This document shows, piece by piece, positions 9,313 to 21,700 of a stretch of DNA of 64,000 bases (the first letter of the stretch is position 1; each line of letters opens with the position of its first letter). The position numbers were made by a program, and so were the translations under genes. Source of the stretch: Mantamonas sphyraenae (taxonomy: Eukaryota; CRuMs; Mantamonadidae); the NCBI GenBank assembly GCA_026936335.1, contig JAPMXV010000075.1, positions 146,360 to 210,359 on the forward strand, read 5' to 3'. The notes under the pieces were generated by a model that did not search any database, was not told where the DNA came from, and worked only from the letters and a program-made list of their open reading frames with translations.

Positions 9313-11922
9313 ATGGCAACACGGAAGCGGGGAACGAGCATTGCCTCTGCCACATCATCTCCTTCTCCATCCGACACATGGGATGCACTTTTGCCAGCCA
9401 CATCCACGGTCGCAACAGGTTCGTGCTCGCGCATTCGCGTTCATCCTCTTTGCCCCACCCCCCTTTCAACAGCCACTGACACTCGCTGGCGTCAATTCAG
9501 AAGAGGAAAAGCTGCGCATCGGCGATCTACGCGTCATATTGTCCGTGCGCGTGACACGACGACGTACGTGCGCAACTACGACGGCACACGAAACGCACCC
9601 TTGCTGACACGTTTGCCCTGCCCCAGGCCTACTGCAGGATGCCTTTGTCTATCTTGCCTTCATGATCCTCTACATCATCCAGCTATCGCTCATTCGCAAC
9701 GTCACCGCCACCCACCGGCTGGAGACCACGCTTGTAGCTGCAGGTGAGCAGGCGCCGTTTTTTTCTAGCGACGTCGATCCAGACGCTCACCCAACCCCTC
9801 CGCAGTGGTCGACGACGAGTTTCCGGACGTCTCTTTTGCAAAGTCGTACATGGACATCACCAAGATCTCCGAGTTTTGGGAGTGGACGCGAGGCGTGCTG
9901 GTGGGTGCGCTGACGGTGGACACGGGACCGGACGGGCAACCATTGCCAGCCGCCAAGCAGCGGACCATCGCCGGGGTCAATCGTGTTGTGGGCGCCGTGC
10001 GCTTCCGGCAACTGCGTGTCAACACGACCAGATGCCCAAACGAGTTCATGGACAAGGTCATGCCGACATGTGTGCCAGAATACGATCCTGGCGCGCACCA
10101 AGTTGCCAACGGGACACTGTTCAATGGCTATCGCTTTGTGGAGACGGTGCGTGGCAGTGACTCGCACATACCGACCGAGTTTTCGCGCATCTCCAGTCGG
10201 TACTATCCCGGCGACGGGTTTGTGTCGGATGTGCTCCTTCAAAAGGGCAGCGTCGCCACGGCCTGCGACAACGGCACACAGTCTGCGCAAGCGTTTGTCA
10301 CCTGCCAAGTGGATGCAATGATACGCAACAATTTCTACGACGAGCAGACGTCTGTGATGTTTGTGTCGTTCACCACGTACAACGGCCTGGACGATCTCTT
10401 CATGCTCTCCCAGCTGATGGTCGAGACAGACACGTCTGGGGGCCTGCACCCGTCGTGGAACATGCGTCCGTTCCGCACACGCGTGTACGTGCGCCCAAGC
10501 GACTGGGTGCGCCTCGTGGTGGAGCTGTTTGTGCTCGGGTTCATCGGGTACTTCATCTGGGCAGAGATTGACGAGGCACGGAAGCAGTGGAAGGAAGGCA
10601 CTCTGAGTTTGTACTTCACCGTGTGGAATGTGCTGGACGTGATCAACCTGCTCTTTTTCGTGGTGATCATTTTGTGGCAGATCTCGTACGTGGCCCGCCC
10701 CGTGCCGACGCAGGTCAACGACGCGGCCTACCAGCCCTACCCGGCATTGGATGGCTGGGCACGCGATTTCATTTCGATTGTCAACTTTACGTCATTCAAT
10801 GTGTTTTTGTCGTTCATCAAGATCTTCAAGTTTTTGCAGGTCAGCGACCGCATGTCGCTGATCTGGCGCACGCTGAGCGTGGCGTCGGCAGACCTGCTGG
10901 CATTCATGACGTTCTTTGTCATTGTCTTTCTCGGCTTTGCCATCATGGGCTACGTGCAGTTTGGCGGATCGATGGCGGAGTTTGACACGTTTGACAACGC
11001 CATCCTCACGTGCTTCAACATGGCCCTCGGTGAATTCAACTTGGAAGACATGACGCGTGCCAACCGCGTGCTGGGGCCTCTGTTCTACGTTCTGTTTGTC
11101 GTGCTCGTGTTTTTCATCCTCGTCAACATGTTCCTGGCCATCATCAACGACGCGTATCAGGAGGCCCACAAGAACATGCAGCGCTTCGAACTGAGTGACC
11201 AGATGTCTCGTGCATGGCGCAAGCTTCGCCGTCGCTTTGCGCTGCAGCGCAAAGAGCTGCAGGAGGGCGACCAGCAGGAGGACGACAAGCTTCTGGATCG
11301 CTTCATCAAGGCCAAGAGCAAGGACGAGCGGGCAAACGAGGAGTACGAGTGGCTTGCAAGAGATGAGTTGGAGGATAGGCTGAGGGACGAGTATGGCGTG
11401 GACCAAAAGGGCACGCAGAGGCTGGTGAACTTGTTTGAAGAGCTGAGCGGTCGTGCAGGGTACCGAGAGAAGCTTACCAAGGCGCGCAAGCAGGCAGAGA
11501 GGCGTTCACAGAAACTCAAGATCAGAGTGACCGGCAGGGAGCCGTTTGACGAGGAATTGGAGGAACTGGAAGAGCTCGAGGACGAGCGCGGGGACTTGAT
11601 GGCTTGGATGGAAACGGTCCAAGAATCGCAGGAGGAGCTGCGCAAAGAGACCGCTCAGGTGCGGGAACTTGTCCAGCAGTTGCTCGCTCAGACGCACGAG
11701 AAGGTTCAAGGCGGCGCAGAGGTGGGCCCGCGAGTGCAACCGGAGCCGAATGTGGACATCGTCAAGCCAAAGGTGCAAGCGAGCGCGGTGCACGCACGTG
11801 ATAATGAGAGCCGTGGCGTGCAGAGTGAGCCGAGGTTGGTTGTTGCACGTGGGGTGGAGATGAGGGCGCTGGCGCCCGTTGAGAACGACGAGTGGACAAG
11901 TGACGAGGAGAGCGATGAATAG
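9313..11922 (+). CDS. polycystin-like (TRPP) cation channel, four exons
   Basis: Modelled as join(9313..9418, 9501..9563, 9627..9743, 9806..11922), 800 residues. All junctions use GT-AG and agree in phase. The protein has a short cytosolic N-terminus, S1 (DAFVYLAFMILYIIQLSL, about 60-80), and a large extracellular polycystin domain (about 90-320, including EFWEWTRGVLVGAL, VVGAVRFRQLRV and GGLHPSW). S2-S5 follow, then a pore helix with ALGEFNL (about 501-507) and S6 (FFILVNMFLAIINDAY). The C-terminus is a long charged coiled coil (ELEELEELEDERGDLMAWME). Polycystins are nonselective cation channels of the ER, plasma or ciliary membrane. The filter has Gly-Glu where PKD2 has Gly-Asp. No EF-hand is evident. 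Exon 1 is the least certain part. Confidence 0.85.
9419..9805 (+). other. three short introns of the polycystin gene
   Basis: Introns are 9419-9500 (82 nt, phase 1, ACAG|GTTCGT ... TTCAG), 9564-9626 (63 nt, GTACGT ... CCCCAG) and 9744-9805 (62 nt, CAG|GTGAGC ... CCGCAG). The last two are strongly supported, because S1 and the polycystin domain lie in different frames on either side. The first depends on the ATG at 9313. Confidence 0.65.
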
Positions 11923-12744
11923 AGCTCTCACTGGGTACGTGTAGTTGTTCAATTGACATGAGGTTGCTATAGCATCGAGTGAGTCTGCACGGGTCAACAA
12001 GGCCGCGCAAGAGGCTGAAAAAGGCGTGGGCAACATTTTTGAAAAGGGGCCGCACTCTGAGAGCCCACCATCCACAGGGTGGCCAGACCGCGCGCACAGC
12101 CCAGAAAGGCCAGGTATCTACGTGCTGGACACGTAGGCGAGCCAGTAGGCGAGGTGTGTGGTTGTGGTTGTCGGTCGCCGCCGCCGACGCGTCCAAAATC
12201 GGTACAGTGTGCTTCACGAGGGCAGTCAGTCAGCTCGTGACTGCCCACCAGCCCTCGATGATGCATGTTGGCTTGAGGTTCTCGTGATCCCGACTGCGCA
12301 TTGGACGGGAGGGGATGGTCGGGATCTCCTTTGCCACATTCGACACAACCTGGTCCATTCCTCTCCCCTCTTTCCCCACTCGCTCACATGGCTTCGTTCA
12401 GTTCGACCATCCCTGTTTCATCCTTCTCCCACTCCTCCTTCCCCGATTGGGCGCGGTTCGCGGGGTGTGCCAACGAAATTTCTCGTGTCATCATGGGTGC
12501 TTTCAAGGCGACTCGACACGACGCACGAGTCCATGTAGGTTGGCATTTGGTGGGTGGAGTGGACTGTTGGGGTGGGGGGGTGGGTCGGGCTCGGATTCAA
12601 GGCGACAATTCGGCACGTGTCAACCATTTGCCGAATGTTCCGCAGATTCACTCGTCACCGCGACGCTTGACATCAGCGCGAGTATCTCGAGTGTGCGTGC
12701 CCAGAGTCGCTTCCATGTGGACTCGATGAGATGAACAGAGATGC
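11923..12744 (+). other. intergenic region, no gene recognised
   Basis: Several short open frames exist on both strands but none shows a domain, helix pattern or sensible composition. It should hold the polycystin 3' UTR and the promoter, and possibly a first exon, of the giant surface-protein gene. Confidence 0.4.
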
Positions 12745-15700
12745 TTGGGACCATGCGATTTGAGGGCGACGTCCTTGGGAGAGGGCTTGTGCGAGAGGGA
12801 AAAATACGTGCACGAGCATGCAGCCCAGCTCACACACACACCACACGTCGACTGTACATCAACACAGGACGCGGAGCTCGAGTGCATTCATACTTGGAAG
12901 TCACGGGGATGTATTCGCAAAGATGAAAAGTATCGCCGCATCGAAAAGGAAGCGACGACGTCTGAAAGCTTCCGGAACCCGAGACGCACAAGGGTGTCAG
13001 AGTTTGGCGATCGTGAGTCACAGACTCAATATGCGGGGACAAGCGAGTGCGTGGAGAGACGCGCAGGTGCGAGACAACGTGTCACATCAACAAATCGATG
13101 GGATAGGCTTGGACGGGCGAGTTGGACAGGGCGGCTGGCGATTGTGGCGCTTTTCGTGGTGCAGGTCGTCTGCTGGAGAGTGGATGCAGGCGCAGTGTGT
13201 CCCGCGAACACATACAACGTGACCATGGGCAACTCTTCGGTGTGCACGGCATGTCCGTCAGGCAAGTACAGCAGTGCCGGGTCGCCCGCGTGCTACGCGC
13301 CGTGGGTGACCCAGTTTGGTGGCACCGGTGAGGACGCCATGTACGGTGCTCTATTTGTGAAGGATGGTGTGGTGGCGTGGGGAAGGACCACAGGATCCAT
13401 CAACGGGGTGGCGTGTCCAGAGCCTGGGGTTCATACCGGGTACGTGACCAAGTTGGATTTCAGTGGTACCGTCCAGTGGACCACCATGATTAACCGTGGA
13501 ACAGGGCCAGATGGCGTGCACGATGTGGACGTAGATGATGCTGGGAATCTGTATTTGGCTGCGTTTACATTTGGTGGAGCGTACCCGGGGTTTGCATACA
13601 AGGGCCACTACGACCTGGTGATGATGAAACTCTCCCCTCAGGGAACCCAGTTGTGGGTCGACCAGTTTGGTTCAACTGGCCATGACAATCCCTCTTCATC
13701 GTTGGTAACCGCGGATGGACGCGTGCATCTTTTTGGCTGGGTGTCAGGAGACGTGGACGGGCTCGCCAGTGCGGGCCAAGATTCTATCGTTCGCACCTAC
13801 AATCAGACGGGCTCTGTGCTTTCCACCTATATGTGGGGTACATCTGCAACCGACTCTTTGGCAAACATTTTCAATGCTCGCGAGTCGTCGAACGGAAGTG
13901 TTTGCGCGGTCGGGGGCACTTCTGGTTCGTTTGACGGGTACACGCTGTCGGGTGCATCGGACGCCTTCTTTACGGTGTTTCAGGCCGATGGAAGCAACTA
14001 CACAGTGCAGTTTGGATCGACGTCAACTGACACGGCCAGTGGGTGTACGTGGTCATCCGATGGGGAGAAGTTGTTCGTCTCCGGCACAACCGGGGGTTCA
14101 ATTGGATCACAGGTGCACGTTTCTGGGAACGACATGTTTGTCGCAATGTTCTCGGGACAAAACATGGTGTGGGTCGCCCAGGCAGGTTCTCAAGGGGATG
14201 AATTTGGAAACGGCCTCGTGTTTTGGGACGACACCCTGCTGGCATGTGGACGAACGACTGGTTCCATGGAAGTGGGGCACGCGCTGGGAGGTCTAGACGT
14301 GTTTTGTACGTACATCCGCGCGTCAGATGGCTCCGTGTTGGAGACCATGCAATCTGGAAGCAGCGGTGACAACTACGCAGAAGCCATGGATATTGATGCA
14401 GGTGGCAACGTGCTTCTTTCATCATCCAGTGTGGGATCTGTGGATGGAAACTCAGCGTTGGGTAATTTTGATGCTGTGGTGTGGTGGAGGCCGTTCAAGT
14501 GTCCAGCGGGAAGATACGGGTTGTTCTGCACACTGTGTCCAATGGGCACGTACAGCAGTGAAGAAGGCGCTATGCGGTGCACACAGGCGACGTGTACTAC
14601 GGGTCAATTTCAGGGTGTTGCCACAGGCCGGACCTCTTTGGCAGATGTGTGCTTCCCTATGGTCAAAGGAGTCTGGACGTACACGACCGCACGCTCAGGG
14701 GAGGCTGAAAATGCCTACGCCGTCCACATTGACGCTGCAAGCAACACGCTCCTCACTGGGTACACAAACGGTGTAATCAAAGCAGGAAACTCCTCAGGGA
14801 ACGCCCAGGGCATCCATGACGCTTGGGTACGCAAAGCCAAACCAGACGGTACAGCGCTGTGGTCCCACCAATGGGGCACAACAGGACATGATGCAGGCCA
14901 CGCTGTTTGCTCGGATGACGCCCTGGACGTGTACGTGGGAGGATACGTCTCCAACAACGTTGGTCACATCACAAAGCTTTCTGGCTCAACGGGAAGCCAG
15001 CTGTGGCAGGTTTCAGATCTTGAAGCGTCGTCGTTTGTCACCGCGGTGGCAGAACACAAGGGTGTTCTCTTTGCTGGAGGTGATGCACACGCAAACCAGC
15101 ACGGCTTCACCAACCCGATCCCTGGTCGCAGGTATGGCTGGGTAGGTGCGTTGAGCGCATCCAACGGCACATGGTTGTGGTTCAAGCCAATTCGCTCAGA
15201 GTTCGACGACGCTGTGACAGCGATCGCGGTAGACACTGTAGACGGCACTGTCTTTGTTGGAGGCGTCACCGGTGGCATTATCGGGGTCACCAGCGGGACG
15301 ACGGGGAAAGCAGCTGCTTTTGTCGGTCGCTACACTTCAACGGGCACACTCGTGTATCTGGTGCAGACCGAAGCGACGATGACTGGGCGGGGTCTGGCGT
15401 ACGATCGCGCCAGGGGGGCACTGTACCAGTCGGGGTACACCAACGCAGCCATCCCCGGGGCTGGCGGTCACTTTGGCGCAGATGACGTGTTTGTCACGCG
15501 CTATAGTGCGTCCACGGGAGTACGTGAGTGGACCATACAGTACGGAGGCACCGGGAACGATCGGTCGTGGGGGTTGGCTGTGGATGTCGACGGCGCCCTG
15601 TACGTCGCAGGCGAAACATCTTCCAACTTTGACGGATACACGAACCCGGTCCCAGGGGACGGACAGATGCTACTGAGCAAGGTTGCTCCGGACGGTGTGC

Positions 15701-18700
15701 GTTTGTGGACGAAGATTTGGGGCACCATTGCGTATGATGGAAACTATGCAGTACATGTGCGGAATGGGTATCTGTACACCGCCGGGTGGTTCAATGGGCC
15801 GGCAACGGATGGATGCATGACACTACTGGACCACCCTCCGTGTCCCGAGGGAACATATGAGCGGCTGGACGCGACACTCGACCAGCCATATAGGGCTGCT
15901 TGCCAACCATGCGACAACGATTTGTGCGTCTCGGGTTCCAAGGCATTGGTCGCCAGCGATCTCTATGGGGAATCCTTTACCATCCTACCCAGTGATGTCG
16001 GTGGATACGAGGTGTTCTTCAACAGTGCGGAGCGTTTTGTGATAGGCCGAATCACATCTCAGAACGATGAGGTATTTGCGATCACAGGGAACGTGACGGG
16101 TCTGTCTGCTGACGTATTCGGCATCCTTGGATCTCTCGACGGTGACATGATTCTCCAGATTCACCGTGACGAACCCAGCAACAAACCCATTGCGCTGGTG
16201 CGCGTGGACAACAAAGGAAATGTGGTATGGGCTCGCGAGTACTACTCTTTCCCCTACATTGCCAATGTCAGGGTACTCAGATTTCTGACGCTGCTGCAAC
16301 TGGACAACAGCAACATGCTATTGTCCGGGCAAATCAAGTCCACCTTCAATGGGGTCATTGCAGATTTCCTGCTGTGGCTGGACGGGTATGGAGTTCCAAT
16401 TGAAGCAAGATTCGGTGGCACACAGAGTTTCTTCTCCGTCCGGCTGGTTGACAACTCGCTTGGGGCGCAGGGGTTCATGGAGAACCCGCCTCGTGTTTTT
16501 GTGGGAACTTTTGACTCATCCTTGGGGTACATTTCCCGACGGCTTTCGTTCTGTGACTTTGGTGCAGGAGGCTTCTCTGACGTTGCCTCGGCAAAGCGAT
16601 CCAACGGCAACTATGTGTGGGTTTTCCGGCTCGCGGCGTCACCTGCGCTCATCCAGATTGTGGAATTGTCGTCTGAGCAGCACAGATTTGTGCTGCGTCG
16701 GCAACTGGATCCAGTTGGGATTCTGTCGTCGGAGGTTCGAACTTTGGTGGCCACAGCCGACGGGGGTGTCATCCTATACAGCAAAGTCGGCCTGACAACC
16801 CGCATTCTTCGTTTGTCACCGACCTGGCAAACGTACAACGACACCTACTATGAGTGCGCGTGTGACATCAGTATGTTGCAGCCACTGGAGAACGGCGACA
16901 TCATCCTCAGCTTCAAAGTCAGTGGTGCTACGAGCACAAAGCTCATGCGGGTTTCGTCCGCATTCGAAACTGGTACATCCTGTGAGAATCCTTTTGTTGT
17001 CAAGTCAGCCGGTTTTGTGTTGACCTCTTTCTCCCATTGCGGAACGCATTCTGTCGTGGGGGACTTTGGGTACACAAAAGAAGGGCATGGCACAGCTTCA
17101 GATTCAATGCTTGGTGCAACCAAAGCAATGGTGATGGATCACACGGCCCTCGACATTCGGATCACGACACTAAACATCTCCCAAACCTGCGGCGGCTGCG
17201 ACAACCACTGCTCCAACCGCGGTCCATGCATCAACAGCACCTGCCAGTGCAACCCGGGCTTCACCGACCGCCCCACCTGCACCGAAGGCGTCCTCTCTGG
17301 CGTGACATCGACCCTCAACCTTGTCTCCACCACCCCGCGCAACGCCCTCCCTGCCATTGTGTCCGTCCAGATGACCTCGCGCGACGCATTTGGGGTCCTG
17401 AAAACCGTCGGTGGCTACACCTCGCGCTTCCTCAACGCCACGGCCTTCCACGCAGCCACGCAGACCACGCTGCTATCATCATCCAACGCAACGGATCTGG
17501 GCACAGGTGCATACACATTCCCGTTCCTGTTGGATCCTCCTGGCGAGTGGACGATCACCGTCAACGTGGCGTCGGCATCCAACCCGCTCGCCGTTGACGG
17601 CTCCCCAACCACCAACCTCACCCTCTCGGCGTACGACTGCACGGCAGAGCTGTCTCCCAACGCCACAAGCATCTCATCGACGTCTCCTGCCCGCGTGGTG
17701 CTGAACCGAGCCACCAACATGACGATACCCACCACTGCGTTCTGCCGTCTCTCGCTCATCCGATGGGTCCCTGTGAATGTCTCGTGTACCAACTCGTCCT
17801 ACGCCTTGTTCGGTCTCCCCGTCAACGCACCACAGCCGACAGCGACGTTTCCACACCTGGGCACCTTTCAGTTGTGTTTCTCGACCGACTCTGGCACCAC
17901 TTGGCACCGACAGACATCCACATCGACGCATGTCACTGTCATTGAGCACCCTTACATCGCAGACATCCAACCCACACGACTGCAGCCTCGTGGAGTCCCA
18001 TTGACCGTGACGATGACGGGGTCTGGCTTTGACACGGTCGATCCAGCGCATGACCGAGTGTGCTTCTCGCCCAGCCACTGCGTGGCACCAACCATCCAGT
18101 CTTCTACGGGTCTCACGTGCACGCTGCCTGCCATACCGACACCTGGAAACCTCACCGTGGCCCTGTCTCTACACAGCGCAGACAACACACCCATCCCTCG
18201 CCCCGTCTACACTCCTGTGGACTGGATGAGCATCTACGAGACACCCACCATCACCTCGATCACCCCGCGTACCATCCCTGCACACGAGGGTGGCCGTGTG
18301 CGCATCGACGGCCTGCACTTCACCACACCCTCCATGGTGTTCAAACTGCACATGCTGCGTTCTCCCGGCGGTCCTGTCCTCGCCACAAACTGCACGACAC
18401 CGTCACCGACCACCGTCACCTGCGACCTTCCACCCGTCGACGCCCCTGCGCTCTCCTACGCCCAGATATCCCTCAACGACGGTGTGACATTCTCCGGTGG
18501 AGAGACCCAGCAGTTCCTGTTCATCTTTGATCGCGAAGCCAAGTGCGACAACACGGTGGAGCTGGAGATTTCGCGCCAGCTGCGCCAGGAGCTCTCTGTG
18601 GCGCACTACATGCCCAACGTGCTGCGTGGTGTGCAGCCCATGTCCAATTCTACCTGGGAGGCGTACAACGTGACAACCATCACCGACGACGACTTTTGCT

Positions 18701-21700
18701 GCCGCTTCCGTCCGGAAGACTCCGAAACACGATGCGGCGCATTCTCTGCCGCACGCACGCAAGACATGCAAGTGTCGTACGGCACCCATGCGCCTGTGGT
18801 GACGTCGGAAACCATCACGGCATGGAACCGCCCGTGCGACTTTCTGCCGCGCGCATACAAGGTGCAGCACCGCATGAACGCGAGTGTGCCGTGGCAGAGC
18901 ATGCAAGGAAGTCGGCTGTGCTCGTCCGTGTCTGGCGAACGTGGCAGTGTGTCGATCTGCGTGGACATGTTTGCCCAGGTGCTTGCGTCCCAGTTCCGCA
19001 TTGTGGTGGTCAACAACACCATCTCTGGCTCTGCGGTGGATCTTGCGTCGACCCAGGGGTACTGGATCCAAGAGATACAGGTGCGTGGCGTGCTTGTCAC
19101 CCAGCCTTACTCTCTGGTGGGTCGGTTTGTGACCTCTGGCAGCAACAGCACCAGCGTGCAGAGCGGCGCTGGGACGACGTGGACCGATGCCTTGCACGTG
19201 CAGCTGACCAATGTGCTCGGAGAGGACCTGGCCGTGGCAGGCGTGCGCGTGGTGTTGAACATCCCAGCATGGAACACCAGCGGAGTGGCCACAACGGTGG
19301 CCAATGGGAGTGCGGTGGTGCCTCGCATCAGCACGCCCAAGCCACAGCTGGTGGGCGAGGTGGCAGCACGCTTGTCGATCCACCCGCAGGATGCAATCCA
19401 GGCACCGGACCTGGATACGAGCCACGCCGTGCTGATGCGCATTGTGCCTGGCGTGGCGCATCGGGTGGTGGCCACAGCAAAGAACACCAACGGAAGCGAC
19501 GTGGCGTCGTTGATGTTCAACACGCAGCGTAGCGTGGTGCTGACAGGCACGTACACCATCGGCGTGAGTCTGAGGGACTTTGCAGGCAACACTGTGGGTG
19601 GGTATGACACACCCACACAGCGTGCATGCAACGCCACGTACTACGGCACGGTGGTGTCGACAGCGACCATGTCATCTGGCACAGCCACTCTGAGTGCACT
19701 GTCCATGGAGGCACCCAATCCAGGAGACACAACACCGCTGCAGGTGGCGTGTGCAGGCGTGGCCCACGTCGACACTGTGCCGGTGGTCGTGTTGACGGGT
19801 CTTCCCACCAACCTGACCCTGACCAACGGCACCGACCTCGTGCAGCAGACGACCACAGAGGCGACCATGCAGCTGTCTCGTCTGGTGATCACGGTCGTGG
19901 ATGACCTGGGCAATGCATCGCCAGCAGGCACAGCGCGCAACGTGTCGATTGCGTTGATCCGGGGTGGCGTGACGATGCAGGTGTGGTGGCGTAGCATCGC
20001 AGGCACAAGCACACACGTGGACACAGGCACGCTCTCTCTGGGATCCCCATTGGCCTCGGGGTCGTATGCGCTGGAGATCGCAACCGATGGACTGCATGGC
20101 ACGGCGGCGGTAGTGCAGGTGGACGTGGGAAGCGCCGTGGCCTTCCGCGTGGTGTCTGCTTCACAGACGCATCCGACACGTGCCACTGTGGCCCTGGACA
20201 CAATCACACTGCAGCCGGTGGATGTGTTGGGACAAGACACGGTGCGTCCTCCTGCACAGTGGCAGGGATCGCTGACCGTGTCCAACAACAGAAACGGCGT
20301 CATCCTGCGCACAGGCGTCCCCTTCACCTCCCCACTGCATCTGGCAAATCTGTCGCTCAGCGCACCGGCACATGGAGTGCACACAGTCAACGTGAGCAGC
20401 ACCGTGTATAATTCCGCCCTGAACGACACGCTTGTGACCCTGTCGATCACGGCTGGAAGCGTGACGCATGCGCAGTTGAACTGCACCGGTGCAGCTCTAC
20501 CTTCGAGCCCAAGTGTGCAACTGAGCACCTGTGTGGTGTCCCTGCGTGATGCGGCTGGCCAAGTGCCTGCGTTGAACGGATCCAGCGCTGTGCAGGTGTC
20601 TCTCAGCGCCAACTCGTCCATGGACCCCAGCACGGTGCTGGCCACACTTGACAGTGCAGAGGTGGACTTGACCAGCGTCCGTTTGCTGTCTCCTTTGGCA
20701 GGCACAGTGTCCCTGTCAGCAACGGTGCGTGTGGATGGGCAGAGTGTGCCTGTGCTGCCTGCGTCTGTGGCCCAACGCGTGGACGCCGGACCCGCAGCCA
20801 ATGTGACCATTGTGGCAGTGAACGGCAGTACGACCCTGGCCACTCAGCCTGGAATGCGTGTGCCCAGCGTGACGTTGGATGTGCGAGACGTGGTTGGCAA
20901 TCGGTTGGAGGTCGGCCAGGGCTCACGTGAGGCCATGGTCCGTCTGCTGCGTAGCCATGGAGCTGTGGTGCAGACGTGGAACGTGACCATCGATGGAGTG
21001 ACCTCGACGGGGCCGCTTCCGCTCGACGAGGCTCTCCCAAGCGACTCATACACGCTTGCGGTGTCATCCCAGGGACTCTACGGCGCAAACGTGGCCATTG
21101 ACGTGGTACCCGGGCCTGCGGTGGAGCTCCATGCTTTGTCCGAGTCGCTTGGTCAGCTGCGCACTGCCACGCAGGTGGCCTTGCCTCCCAGTGCATGGGT
21201 CAAACGCGACTCGCTGGGCCAGGTCACATCGATGGGAACCATCCAAACACAGGTTTCCATTGTGTACGATGGGACGAATGCAGCAGCCGTGGCCCTCGCC
21301 GGATGGACGGCGGACAAGAACGACACGGTTCTGGTTGTGTCTGGTGTGCAGCTTGCCTCACCCGTGCGTGGCAAGCACACCCTTGTGCTCACCGACGCAT
21401 TGTCGCACTTTGTGGCCAACGTCACCTTGGTCATCAACCCGGGCAATCCGGTGTCGTCGATGCTCACGTGCACCGAGGGATTCACCACGGTTGCCAGTGC
21501 TCTGCATGTGCCCATCGCATGCAACGTGAGTCTGTTGGACGCCTCCGAGTCTCTGGCGTACATTGAGGCAGGCAGGTGGGTGCGCATTGGCCTCACCATC
21601 CAGCCCACGTCGAGGGTGGCGCCTGCCTCACGCAACATCAGCCTCGTCGGAGGGCAGCACACGCTCGATTTGCACAGTCTGTTTGCACTGGAGGCGCCCA

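Noticed and set aside
9473-9500. Polycystin exon 2 beginning at 9473 after TTTCAACAG
   Set aside because: It would need a poor GTCGCA donor at 9409. The AG at 9500 pairs in phase with the better ACAG|GTTCGT donor at 9418.
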